NCBI GenBank assembly: GCA_023898385.1
Contig: CP060220.1
Coordinates: 310,001-374,000 of the forward strand
From: Pseudobdellovibrionaceae bacterium
GTDB taxonomy: Bacteria > Bdellovibrionota > Bdellovibrionia > Bdellovibrionales > UBA1609
Length of the DNA stretch: 64,000 bases
Direction of reading: 5' to 3'
Position numbers and translations under genes: made by a program. Shown piece after piece: positions 44,936 through 52,194 of the stretch (the first letter of the stretch is position 1; every line of letters starts with the position of its first letter). The notes below the pieces were generated by a model. It was not told the origin of the DNA and made no database searches. It worked only from the letters and a program-made list of their open reading frames with translations.

Positions 44936-44962
44936 TTCAGTTTTTGAAAAAGATGCCGATAA
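44936..44962 (+). promoter_or_regulatory. Sigma-28 (FliA)-like promoter, copy 1
   Basis: TTCAGTTT (44936-44943; 6 of 8 to TAAAGTTT), 11-base spacer, then GCCGATAA (44955-44962; exact match to the sigma-28 -10). The ATG is at 44972, so the transcript would begin only a few bases before it; no Shine-Dalgarno sequence is present. Copy 2 is at 47763-47789. Confidence 0.65.
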
Positions 44963-45055
44963 AAGTACAGTATGAAATCGATCACTCAATGGCTTTGTCT
45001 CATTTTAGGATTTGCCGTTTTAGCGTCTCTTGCGGGTTGCAGGCTTGGGGACAAT
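44936..45055 (+). repeat. Promoter plus signal-peptide cassette, copy 1 (repeated at 47763-47882)
   Basis: These 120 bases are about 109/120 identical by hand to 47763-47882. They contain the sigma-28-like promoter, the ATG and the signal-peptide/lipobox region of the lipoprotein gene at 44972; similarity stops abruptly about 25 codons into each protein. This is a duplicated 5' module joined to two unrelated mature domains. Confidence 0.85.
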
Positions 45056-46924
45056 CGTCTTAATGGCCGAATTCGTGATGGATCTTCATTATCAGGACCT
45101 TTGCAGGTTTCGAGTCTCTCTGATGGCGTGTTTCCGGGGCAATCGTTAACAATTACCGGTGAGGGTGGGCGGCCGCCCTATCAGTACACGCTCGTGAGTG
45201 GAGGCGGGTCGATTGATGTTTCAACGGGGGTTTTTACAGCGGACTCGAGTATTGGCGAAAACATTGTTCGGGTGACCGACTTGGCTGGCAACAGTGCCGA
45301 GATTTCTGTGTTTACCGATCCACAGCGACTTTTGGGTGAAAACGGTCATGAAGGCGGAATTTGGGCGAGCAACGTAGCTGAGTCTGATGATTATTGGGTA
45401 TATGTAATGGACGCGGACAATGATGGTGAAAAAGAGCTGATGATCACGAATAAATCCACTGGCGCGTCGCAAACAATCACTACCGATGGTTACATTTATA
45501 TAAATGACTATAAGTCCGCGGCAAATGTGAAGTTGTTGAGCATCGGTCCGAATGCAGGGTCCTACGACTACTATTTCTTAAATGTACAAACTGGGGTCCT
45601 AACAAATTTTGAGGGTTTTTTCTCTCCCTCGGAGTCTGTATTTGACCCTATTATCACACAAAATGGCCTGTACGCCGTTGCCAGAGTGACTATTGGCGGC
45701 GGTGGTGGCTCGGCGTTGTATTCAATGCCAACTGATTTAAGCTCGGGGCCTATTCAGCTCAATCCCAATTTAGATACGGGAGAAATCACCTATGATTGGG
45801 CTCTCACCCCAGATGGAGCAAAAGCTGTTTATATGTCTAATGAAGATGGCCACGGGGGCTTTGAACTTTTTGCCGTCGATATTGGCAATCCAAGTAGTGT
45901 GGTGCCACTGAGTGAGGATATAGGTTCGGGTGGGGATAGTGTGCCTTCAGGAATTGGGTTTCAGTTTAAAATCTCACCCAATGGGCTTTATGTCGTCTAT
46001 GCGGGTGTCCCCACTGGCGCGCCGCCATTTAAAGACAATGTCTATTCGGTGGCGATCGATGGCAGTTCGCGCACTCAGATTAAGGCGGGGTCGGGTTCAT
46101 GGGGGGTGGGGTTTTATCGGGCCCCTCAGTTTATGTCAGATTCATCCACTGTGGTTTTTGAAGGCAGGTTTGACGACAATAGCCGAACGGATGTTTTTTC
46201 GGCGACGGTAGGATCCGCAGGGAGCGCTGTGCGTATGAACAACACAGCCGTCGCCAACGGTTTGGTTTTCAGTCTATCGGACTCGGCATGGTTTTATCGG
46301 ACGAGCAGTATGTTTTACACTATGACTATTGGGAGTTTTGAAAGCACCAATCCGGTATTTAACGTTGCGGGAAATCCCCTCTTGTACACAGTGGCAATGA
46401 GCCCGGATCAATCCAAAATCTCATTCCAGTTAGATAGCCCGTCGGGGGCTGATGAGGTTTATGTGTCCGATTATGGCATTACGGGAGGCCTTAAAGTTCA
46501 TATTGATTTTCCGAGCCATGTTGATATTGGTTCTTCTCCAAAGTGGCTCAGTGATTCATCAGGTGTGATTTTTATGGCTGACGTTGCTGTTAATCAAAAA
46601 AAGCAACTCTTTTTTGCGCCTGCAGATGGCAGTGGCGAAGTGGATTTGAGTGCCAGTGTGCTGACAAGTGGTCAGGTCTCAGCCAATTGGCTTTTGAGCG
46701 ATGGTCGCGTTGTTTTCGTAGCCAACCCAGAAGACGGTGGAAGTTCCAATCTTTACATCATTAATCCCGATGGCAGCGGGTTGCAAAAACTATCGGGCAG
46801 AAATTTTCATGACGGCGCCACGATTTTAAACGCCAAAACTGTCCCTGGTGAAACCTCCATTCGTTTCATTTCCAATCGCTACACTGCAGTTAAATATGAA
46901 TTATTCGAGGTTGCGATCCCATAG
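44972..46924 (+). CDS. Lipoprotein with Ig-like and TolB/PD40-like propeller segments
   Basis: A 650-residue protein. Signal peptide SITQWLCLILGFAVLASLAGC (lipobox LAGC, Cys22) nearly identical to that of the gene at 47799. Next, one Ig-like fold (about 40-105, GQSLTITGEGGRPPYQYTLV), then a beta-propeller of PD40/TolB type: repeated blocks such as YDWALTPDGAKAVYMSNEDG, QFKISPNGLYVVYAG and WLLSDGRVVFVANPEDGG. These WSPDG-style repeats usually form six or seven blades. Outer-membrane or surface lipoprotein; partner unknown. Reads from the sigma-28-like promoter at 44936, suggesting expression with flagellar or attack-phase genes. Confidence 0.72.
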   Translation: MKSITQWLCLILGFAVLASLAGCRLGDNRLNGRIRDGSSLSGPLQVSSLSDGVFPGQSLTITGEGGRPPYQYTLVSGGGSIDVSTGVFTADSSIGENIVRVTDLAGNSAEISVFTDPQRLLGENGHEGGIWASNVAESDDYWVYVMDADNDGEKELMITNKSTGASQTITTDGYIYINDYKSAANVKLLSIGPNAGSYDYYFLNVQTGVLTNFEGFFSPSESVFDPIITQNGLYAVARVTIGGGGGSALYSMPTDLSSGPIQLNPNLDTGEITYDWALTPDGAKAVYMSNEDGHGGFELFAVDIGNPSSVVPLSEDIGSGGDSVPSGIGFQFKISPNGLYVVYAGVPTGAPPFKDNVYSVAIDGSSRTQIKAGSGSWGVGFYRAPQFMSDSSTVVFEGRFDDNSRTDVFSATVGSAGSAVRMNNTAVANGLVFSLSDSAWFYRTSSMFYTMTIGSFESTNPVFNVAGNPLLYTVAMSPDQSKISFQLDSPSGADEVYVSDYGITGGLKVHIDFPSHVDIGSSPKWLSDSSGVIFMADVAVNQKKQLFFAPADGSGEVDLSASVLTSGQVSANWLLSDGRVVFVANPEDGGSSNLYIINPDGSGLQKLSGRNFHDGATILNAKTVPGETSIRFISNRYTAVKYELFEVAIP

Positions 46925-47015
46925 AAGGATTCCGGCCAGATTTTGGCTTGCAGATATGCCGCATGATTCTAGGTTTGTCGTGCGCGAAGTGGCCCCGTTT
47001 GAACGTTGAACGCTA

Positions 47016-47053
47016 TTGACATCGATATTATTATAGTTTAACATAATTAAAGT
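47016..47053 (+). promoter_or_regulatory. vapBC promoter and imperfect palindromic operator
   Basis: TTGACA (47016-47021), 17-base spacer, TAACAT (47039-47044). An imperfect inverted repeat AGTTTAA (47035-47041), CATAA, TTAAAGT (47047-47053) overlaps the -10 region and would suit binding by the AbrB-type antitoxin. Ribosome site AGTAGGGG follows before ATG 47069. Confidence 0.6.
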
Positions 47054-47068
47054 TAGTAGGGGCATTTT

Positions 47069-47281
47069 ATGGCTGTTAAAGTTTCGTCAAAATATCAAGT
47101 TGTCATCCCTGAAAAGGTGAGGACCTTGCTTGGGCTTCAACCGGGAACCCAAGTGGATGTAATAGCCAAGGGCGGCATTGCCTATATTGTGCCAGTGCCT
47201 GACATAGAGGACCTTAAAGAAAATCTTGAAGGCAAGCTGTCTACCAAAAATGTGAGGGATAAAAAGGACAGAAAGTTTTGA
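47069..47281 (+). CDS. vapB: AbrB/SpoVT-type (VapB-like) antitoxin
   Basis: A 70-residue swapped-hairpin AbrB protein: KVSSKYQVVIPEKVRTLLGL (about 4-23), PGTQVDVIAKGGIAYIVPV (about 25-43), then a flexible toxin-binding tail. Stop overlaps the toxin start by four bases. Forms a DNA-binding dimer that neutralises the PIN toxin and represses the pair. Confidence 0.85.
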   Translation: MAVKVSSKYQVVIPEKVRTLLGLQPGTQVDVIAKGGIAYIVPVPDIEDLKENLEGKLSTKNVRDKKDRKF

Positions 47282-47652
47282 AGACCAAGGTTATAGATTC
47301 GTCCTGCTGGATTGAGATTTTTGCAAATGGGGCATTGGCAAAGAAGTGTCAAAAGGAAGTCAGCACGGCTAAAACCATAGTGGTGCCCTCGCTGATAATC
47401 TATGAAGTTTATCGAAAAGTTAAACAGTCTATTTCAGATGAAAGTGGCTTGTCAGCCACGGCCTACATTTCTCAATTTGAAGTAAAACCTTTAACTCGGG
47501 AAGTGGCACTTTTGGCGGCAGATTTGTCACTGCAATTTAAATTAGGAACAGCCGACAGCTTGATCTTGGCCCATGCTCATGAACTTGGGGCAGAGCTCAT
47601 CACTCTCGACAATGACTTTAGAGGGTTGCCCAGCGTTCGAGTCCTAGCCTGA
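47278..47652 (+). CDS. vapC: PIN-domain (VapC-type) ribonuclease toxin
   Basis: A 124-residue PIN toxin starting with TTG, which overlaps the antitoxin stop. Acidic catalytic residues: Asp7 in VIDSSCWIEIF, Glu in IIYEVYRK (about 43), Asp in GTADSLILAHA (about 94) and Asp in LITLDNDF (about 112). Known family: cuts tRNA or rRNA, with magnesium. The pair lies between the two lipoprotein genes that share the duplicated promoter cassette, and may have been inserted there. Confidence 0.87.
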   Translation: MKTKVIDSSCWIEIFANGALAKKCQKEVSTAKTIVVPSLIIYEVYRKVKQSISDESGLSATAYISQFEVKPLTREVALLAADLSLQFKLGTADSLILAHAHELGAELITLDNDFRGLPSVRVLA

Positions 47653-47762
47653 AAGCGACAGTAATTTCCCTGATAAACGCCGGGAAAGTATCAGCCGGCG
47701 ATGGTCTCAAATAACGCATAAAAACCCCGTATTAACCCCTCATATTGACCCACACATTTCCC

Positions 47763-47789
47763 TTCAGTTTTTTCAAAAAATGCCGATCA
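47763..47789 (+). promoter_or_regulatory. Sigma-28 (FliA)-like promoter, copy 2
   Basis: TTCAGTTT (47763-47770), 11-base spacer, GCCGATCA (47782-47789; 7 of 8 to GCCGATAA). Same distance to the ATG (47799) as in copy 1. Confidence 0.6.
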
Positions 47790-47882
47790 AAGTACAGTAT
47801 GAAATCGATCACTCAGTGGCTTTGTCTCATTTTAGGATTTGCAGTTTTGGTGGCTCTTGCGGGTTGCCGGCTTGGGGATAAT
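47763..47882 (+). repeat. Promoter plus signal-peptide cassette, copy 2
   Basis: About 109/120 identical to 44936-45055, covering promoter, ATG and signal-peptide codons. The 145 bases between the toxin stop and this copy otherwise look empty. Confidence 0.85.
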
Positions 47883-49397
47883 TCTATCTCGGGTCGGTAC
47901 AAGGAGAGCTCTAGTGGTGTTGGTGTCACCATGCAGTTTTCGAGCGGGTTCAACGAAAAGACTTACCTTACTGAAATACTGGTTGAAGTGAGCTTTACTG
48001 AGCCGGTAGAGTCCTTGACGGCGACAGATTTCAGTATCACAAATGGAACCATCACGCAGATCGTCGGCAGTGGTTTTTTCTATACGCTAACTGTCGCACC
48101 CACTTCCTATGGGGCCGTGGCGGTGAACTATTTGGAGTCAGCGGCCCATCGTCCGGCGGCTCCCGTGCCGACGTTGTCGATCGAATACACTCGCTACCCT
48201 TATCCGGTGAAAACCTTTTCACGTCCGAATACGTCCAGTGGGGGGTTCAGTTCCATCGCGTCTATACCTAACTCCTCAGATCAGGTGCTCGTGGGCAATT
48301 TTTCGGGAGGTTTTCAGAGTGGCATTTATTTACGTCGAGAGACGGAAGCGGGTGAGGTGGTGTGGGACAAGTATTATACAACTTTTTTCTATTTTGATGA
48401 CGTGATCATAGGTGATGACATTGTATATGCCGTCGGAACACCAATGGGCTTCACATCCGGTATTTTTGCACTAGATTTGGCAACAGGGGCTATTCATTGG
48501 GCCAGAGCCGTTGCCAACTCGGCACCGTCAACCATGGATTTTGGTGAGGGTTTGGTGGCTCTTGATAGTGGAGACCTCTTAATGTTTAGTCAGACCAACA
48601 ATGTGTCAATGGGTGACATGGGCGGCACAGTGGTAAAGACTGACTCAGATGGAACCATTGTTTGGCACAAGCGTTTTGGTGGAACCGGTGGCAATGACAG
48701 CTTGATTCAAGATGCCGTTAAAAGCCCCAGCAATACGGGCGTGGCAATTGGTCGCACTTCCACCGGCATTTGGTTTTTTGAAGTGGATGGCGATGGCACG
48801 GTTATCCAAAACAAGTCGATTGACCCCAATGCTTCAGGCCCCTTCAACGCTCAGGCAATCACCCCAGCAACCGGGGGCGGGTATTATGTGGTTGCTGGCA
48901 CAGGTGACCCGGTGGGCATATTAAAACTAGACAACACTGGCGAAGTTGTTTGGTCATGGACGGCGAGCGGACCCGTTAATTTCAGTCTTGCCGATGTGAT
49001 TGAACTCTCCAACGGTAATATAGCGGCAGTGGGCGGGATCAATAGCCCATCCGCTGGAGTCGTCATGACCTTGGATACATCGGGACAATTTTTGTGGGCA
49101 AAGCGTTTTGAAACGATGTCATTTTCATCGGTGACAGAAGCAAGCAACGGAGCTTTGAAAGTTGTAGGCGCTGCATCCATAACGATGATCAACGCCGATG
49201 GCACACCGGTTCAGTATGATTGCAATGAGTGGAGCGATTGGGCTCCTAACGTAATCACGCCGGCCACTTACACGGTCAACGCTGGCCCATCCCAATCCAC
49301 GTCCAATATCAATGACAATCAGGAGTACACGAGTGGTTTTCTTGATGCCGTGGCACTTCCCTTTAATGGCAGTGAATCTCTAGTGTGTGAACCTTGA
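47799..49397 (+). CDS. Lipoprotein with PQQ/Kelch-like beta-propeller repeats
   Basis: A 532-residue protein; the ATG at 47799 is fixed by the shared cassette (an ORF from 47745 runs through the promoter). Signal SITQWLCLILGFAVLVALAGC with lipobox LAGC. Mature part: an Ig-like segment (about 50-110, with SFTEPVESLTATDFSITNGT), then repeated GIFALDLATGAIHWARAV, GGTVVKTDSDGTIVWHKRF, GILKLDNTGEVVWSWTASG and VVMTLDTSGQFLWAKRFE, spaced 45-60 residues, typical of PQQ-like or SBBP propellers. Different fold from the paired gene at 44972 although the signal peptide is shared. Surface lipoprotein of unknown role. Confidence 0.7.
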   Translation: MKSITQWLCLILGFAVLVALAGCRLGDNSISGRYKESSSGVGVTMQFSSGFNEKTYLTEILVEVSFTEPVESLTATDFSITNGTITQIVGSGFFYTLTVAPTSYGAVAVNYLESAAHRPAAPVPTLSIEYTRYPYPVKTFSRPNTSSGGFSSIASIPNSSDQVLVGNFSGGFQSGIYLRRETEAGEVVWDKYYTTFFYFDDVIIGDDIVYAVGTPMGFTSGIFALDLATGAIHWARAVANSAPSTMDFGEGLVALDSGDLLMFSQTNNVSMGDMGGTVVKTDSDGTIVWHKRFGGTGGNDSLIQDAVKSPSNTGVAIGRTSTGIWFFEVDGDGTVIQNKSIDPNASGPFNAQAITPATGGGYYVVAGTGDPVGILKLDNTGEVVWSWTASGPVNFSLADVIELSNGNIAAVGGINSPSAGVVMTLDTSGQFLWAKRFETMSFSSVTEASNGALKVVGAASITMINADGTPVQYDCNEWSDWAPNVITPATYTVNAGPSQSTSNINDNQEYTSGFLDAVALPFNGSESLVCEP

Positions 49398-49496
49398 GTC
49401 GAAGTGAGAAAACTAAACGCTCAATTTCAGCTGGTTAAATAGTGCTGCGCAAATCGGATTTAAACTTGCGGGGCACCATGTTGGGTACGTTTGTTT

Positions 49497-49883
49497 TTAT
49501 TTCGCAGCGGGTTTTCTTGGTTTGGCCGTGCGTTTGCGCGCTTGTTTGCGCAATTTCTTTGTGTGCGATTTCTTTGGCTGGGCGCTTACTTTTTTGCCGG
49601 TGGCTTTTTTTGTGGTCGCCTGTTTTTTGATAGATTTTGATGAAGGCTTCCGCGGGCTTTTTTTCGTGGGCATTTGTTTTTTTAGCAAAGGGTGATTTTT
49701 TTGTACCGTAGGCGGTGAAAAGGGGGCCACGGCGCCCTCTACGGGCAGGTCCTCTTGGATGATCTCAGAGCTTATCGGTGACGGCTCCATTCGAACCGGG
49801 CGAGACCATGCATCCTTTGCCAAAAACGAAGCCATAAGGCATATTGCTAGTGGGTAGATGTAAAAAGCGCCGAGTGTTTTCAT
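49497..49883 (-). CDS. Exported Lys/Arg/Ala-rich basic protein
   Basis: A 128-residue protein with signal peptide (YPLAICLMASFLAKDAWS) and a mature part whose C-terminal 65 residues are nearly all Lys, Arg, Ala, Thr, Ser and Pro (SPRKPSSKSIKKQATTKKAT), like histone H1 tails. The basic tail would bind nucleic acid, lipopolysaccharide or acidic surface polymers. Divergent from the gene at 49931. Function unknown; the signal peptide argues against a nucleoid role. Confidence 0.6.
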   Translation of the reverse strand: MKTLGAFYIYPLAICLMASFLAKDAWSRPVRMEPSPISSEIIQEDLPVEGAVAPFSPPTVQKNHPLLKKQMPTKKSPRKPSSKSIKKQATTKKATGKKVSAQPKKSHTKKLRKQARKRTAKPRKPAAK

Positions 49884-49930
49884 AAGAACGCTATCGGATG
49901 AATCGATGAAATACTTTAGTGGGGGGAGTG

Positions 49931-50494
49931 ATGGATAAATTGAGGCTAGCTAAAGGTCGGGGTTTTTGGCTTGGTGTAGTGGTCATTGCCCTGCTACTGC
50001 CCGTTGACGGGCAGGCTCGTTATAAATTTACGGGTTTTACGCCTGGGGCACAAAGTGTGGGATTTTTGTTGGGAAGCCCCCTTAAGTTTCAGTATGAGTG
50101 GTGGACCCACCGGGCCAATTCTTACTCCGTTGATTTTGGTCTGCATTGGAATGGAGCCTTGCAAACAGGCTTCAACTACAATGGCTATTTGTTGAATGAA
50201 TCGGATCATTGGTTTGGGCAAAAAGGATATGGCGCCTTTTTGGCCCGCTGGCTACTAGGAGGTGTGGTTGTGGTGAACACCAATAGTGAAGAAGACACCT
50301 TTAGCGGCGTGGGAGGGCGTTTGGGGATGGGTTTTGATTACATATTGCCTTCGCAAAAATGGGTGATCACCGGAGAGGTTTTGGCAGATTTGTTTGTGGT
50401 GGGGCCGCACGTGGCGGCACTTGAAGGTGGAATTGGTATGAAATACGTTTTTGGAAATCGCCGTTTGCGTAAAGTAAAAAAGCAAAAAGACTAA
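49931..50494 (+). CDS. Exported protein, probable small outer-membrane barrel
   Basis: A 187-residue protein; ATG 49931 with GGGGGGAG upstream, signal WLGVVVIALLLPVDGQA. Mature part is beta-rich with aromatic girdles (FQYEWWTHRANSYSVDFGLH, MGFDYILPSQKWVITGEVLA) and a basic C-terminus (NRRLRKVKKQKD), so the last strand is followed by a positively charged tail. Paired divergently with the basic exported protein. No family recognised. Confidence 0.5.
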   Translation: MDKLRLAKGRGFWLGVVVIALLLPVDGQARYKFTGFTPGAQSVGFLLGSPLKFQYEWWTHRANSYSVDFGLHWNGALQTGFNYNGYLLNESDHWFGQKGYGAFLARWLLGGVVVVNTNSEEDTFSGVGGRLGMGFDYILPSQKWVITGEVLADLFVVGPHVAALEGGIGMKYVFGNRRLRKVKKQKD

Positions 50495-50510
50495 CGGGTT
50501 TGTATTGGGT

Positions 50511-51098
50511 TTAATTAACCTTCGGGTAGTTGTGAAAGAGTAAATACTCTCGCAAAACATCCAGTTGCGGCGTGGGCAAAAAGTAAATCCGGGTCAGTGT
50601 TTCATCTGCGGAAACCGACTTACACGGCATAGTGAGCGCGTTTTTAGCTGAAAACTTCAACACGATTTCAAACTCTTTCATGGGTCGGGTGGGAAGCGCG
50701 TTTTTTAATCGACACCCTCCCATAGAAATATCAACAGTTTCATTGTTGAGTATGTAGCCTAAAAAATTCACTTCCAAAGGGATGCATGCCGAATATCTTT
50801 GGCTGCGGCGAAGATCTAAAGGGGCATCGTCGGAGATGATAGGGGCCTTATCTGGTGGTGGCGCTGGTTTTTGCAAGCGCACGGACCCGGCCTGCGGTTT
50901 CTGTAGAGTTGAAACATTGGCAATGTTTTCCCATTTGGCCATACCGGGGCGCCAAAAGTACCAAAGGGGAACATCTGACGACTTAATTGAAGAGACAATG
51001 GCCTGAAATTGGGTGAGGTTCAGGTTCTCAATAACGGTTTGAGCACCTCTGTGGTAAAGGCACCAAATGCTTTCTAAAAGGCTTTTTTCCGTACCCAT
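50511..51098 (-). CDS. PilZ-domain protein with N-terminal GYF-like segment
   Basis: A 195-residue protein. N-terminal residues 30-65 (DVPLWYFWRPGMAKWENIAN) resemble a GYF_2-type segment. Residues about 95-190 form a PilZ domain with the c-di-GMP binding motif RRSQRY (RxxxR, about 96-101) and DISMGG (DxSxxG, about 122-127), both intact. So it should bind cyclic di-GMP, unlike the less certain domain in 2831-4018. Located in the opposite orientation to the barrel gene at 49931. Effector target unknown. Confidence 0.75.
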   Translation of the reverse strand: MGTEKSLLESIWCLYHRGAQTVIENLNLTQFQAIVSSIKSSDVPLWYFWRPGMAKWENIANVSTLQKPQAGSVRLQKPAPPPDKAPIISDDAPLDLRRSQRYSACIPLEVNFLGYILNNETVDISMGGCRLKNALPTRPMKEFEIVLKFSAKNALTMPCKSVSADETLTRIYFLPTPQLDVLREYLLFHNYPKVN

Positions 51099-51268
51099 GC
51101 TTCTATGAAAACATATTCACTGAAATCAGGTAAGGGTTTTTCTAAATTCAGAGAGTGAGCTCCTGGTTGTGACGCTATGCTTTTTCAGGATCAATCACGC
51201 CAAGCTTGCCTTCAATGGTGAGATTTGATTAATAGAAGGCGTAACTCACTCAATAAAGAGGATAACTT

Positions 51269-51391
51269 ATGAGTCAGCATAAAAAATCGGAACGTCGTAA
51301 AGAAATGGACCGTCGCCGCCGCCGTCGTCGTAAGCGTTTAAAAGAGCGCCAAAAACAAGAACGGGCGAAATGGGAAGGCAAGGGCTCTTAA
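51269..51391 (+). CDS. Very small Arg/Lys-rich protein (40 residues)
   Basis: MSQHKKSERRKEMDRRRRRR begins this 40-residue protein, of which 22 residues are Arg or Lys. Ribosome site AAAGAGGA six bases before ATG, and an intrinsic terminator starts inside its last codons, which supports a real gene. Highly basic proteins of this size bind RNA or DNA, for example ribosome-associated factors. No family identified. Confidence 0.65.
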   Translation: MSQHKKSERRKEMDRRRRRRRKRLKERQKQERAKWEGKGS

Positions 51392-51410
51392 GGAGCCCTT
51401 TCTTTTTATA
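51379..51410 (+). terminator. Intrinsic terminator after the 40-residue gene
   Basis: AAGGGCTC, loop TTAAG, GAGCCCTT, then TTCTTTTT. The stop codon TAA of the small protein is in the loop. A textbook Rho-independent terminator in the plus direction; its reverse lies before the thioredoxin gene's end and could serve it too. Confidence 0.85.
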
Positions 51411-51419
51411 TCGCGGGCA

Positions 51420-51788
51420 CTAGTCCTTATCGCCTTCAGCCTCCACCTGCTTTAAAAACTCATCCATATCCATGTTTTTTAGTTGAACCACGGCGCGTTC
51501 CAGTTGGTCGGCAGGCAGGGCTCCACTGACCATATCCACGACCATTTTATCCCTGATAGCAATGAGAGTGGGTATGCTACGAATTTGAAAATAGGCCGCC
51601 AGTTTTTGCTCCACTTCCGTATTGACCTTGCCAAAGACCACGTCGGGGAATTTCTCAGATACGGCCTCGAACACGGGTCCAAATATTCGGCAGGGTCCAC
51701 ACCATGGTGCCCAGAAGTCCACAAGCACAATGCTGTTTTCATCCAAGGTTTTTCGAAAATTTCCGTCATTTAACTCTATCGTGGCCAT
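51420..51788 (-). CDS. trxA: Thioredoxin
   Basis: A 122-residue thioredoxin with WAPWCGPCRIFGPVFEAVSE active site (Cys34, Cys37), cis-Pro in IRSIPTLI and a C-terminal tail rich in Glu/Asp (DEFLKQVEAEGDKD), about 12 residues longer than usual. Cytoplasmic disulphide reductase. The tail and the position next to the ATPase/direct-repeat region are not typical but do not alter the call. Confidence 0.93.
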   Translation of the reverse strand: MATIELNDGNFRKTLDENSIVLVDFWAPWCGPCRIFGPVFEAVSEKFPDVVFGKVNTEVEQKLAAYFQIRSIPTLIAIRDKMVVDMVSGALPADQLERAVVQLKNMDMDEFLKQVEAEGDKD

Positions 51789-51852
51789 GAAAATCTCCTC
51801 AACTTCAGGTCATTTGATTGGTTCACAAAGCTTGTTAAACGTTCATTATTAA

Positions 51853-51889
51853 AGCTTTTTTAACGGATAGAAAGACCCGGCGTTGCATC
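51853..51889 (+). repeat. 37-bp direct repeat, left copy
   Basis: Identical over 37 bases to 53454-53490 (from AGCTTTTTTAACGG to GCGTTGCATC). It lies in the upstream region of trxA, 1.6 kb from the right copy; the two enclose the ATPase gene. Downstream of each copy, weaker similarity continues (CAGAGTGG, ATTTGGT, GTGCAA). Confidence 0.85.
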
Positions 51890-52149
51890 GTTCAGAGTGG
51901 TCGTTTTGAATTTGGTACAGAGGAGGTCCTCGGCGAGTGACAGTGTGCAATAAGAACTAAGGTTCTTTGATGAGATGGAGCTTTAACGGCTCCAAGCCGG
52001 CAGATCTCGTTCTCTATGCGTTTTTCCTGGCCTAGGGTCGGAGTGAGGGGCCAATCAACCCCTTCATCGGCCAGCCATCTTAAGTGATAGCAAAATAGCC
52101 CTACACAGCTTTGGTGATAGTAATGCAACTTTGATGGCCAAAATCGCAT

Positions 52150-52194
52150 TTGACCATACCCAATAAAGGGCGTACATTTATTGGGTATGGTCAA
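52150..52194. repeat. 18-bp perfect inverted repeat over the ATPase start
   Basis: 52150-52167 (TTGACCATACCCAATAAA) is the exact reverse complement of 52177-52194, with a nine-base spacer. The ATG of the ATPase gene (52187) lies in the right arm, so the RNA hairpin would hide the start codon, or the DNA site could be an operator. Confidence 0.85.

Noticed and set aside
44690..44971. Reverse-strand frames upstream of the lipoprotein gene
   Set aside because: No signal peptide, domain or ribosome site; they overlap the promoter cassette.
47745..47798. Upstream extension of the lipoprotein gene at 47799
   Set aside because: It reads through the promoter; the twin gene at 44972 starts at the same Met.
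51892..52194. Reverse-strand frame of 100 codons in the gap before the ATPase
   Set aside because: No ribosome site, no recognisable motif, start inside the inverted repeat; could be a decayed gene but cannot be supported.
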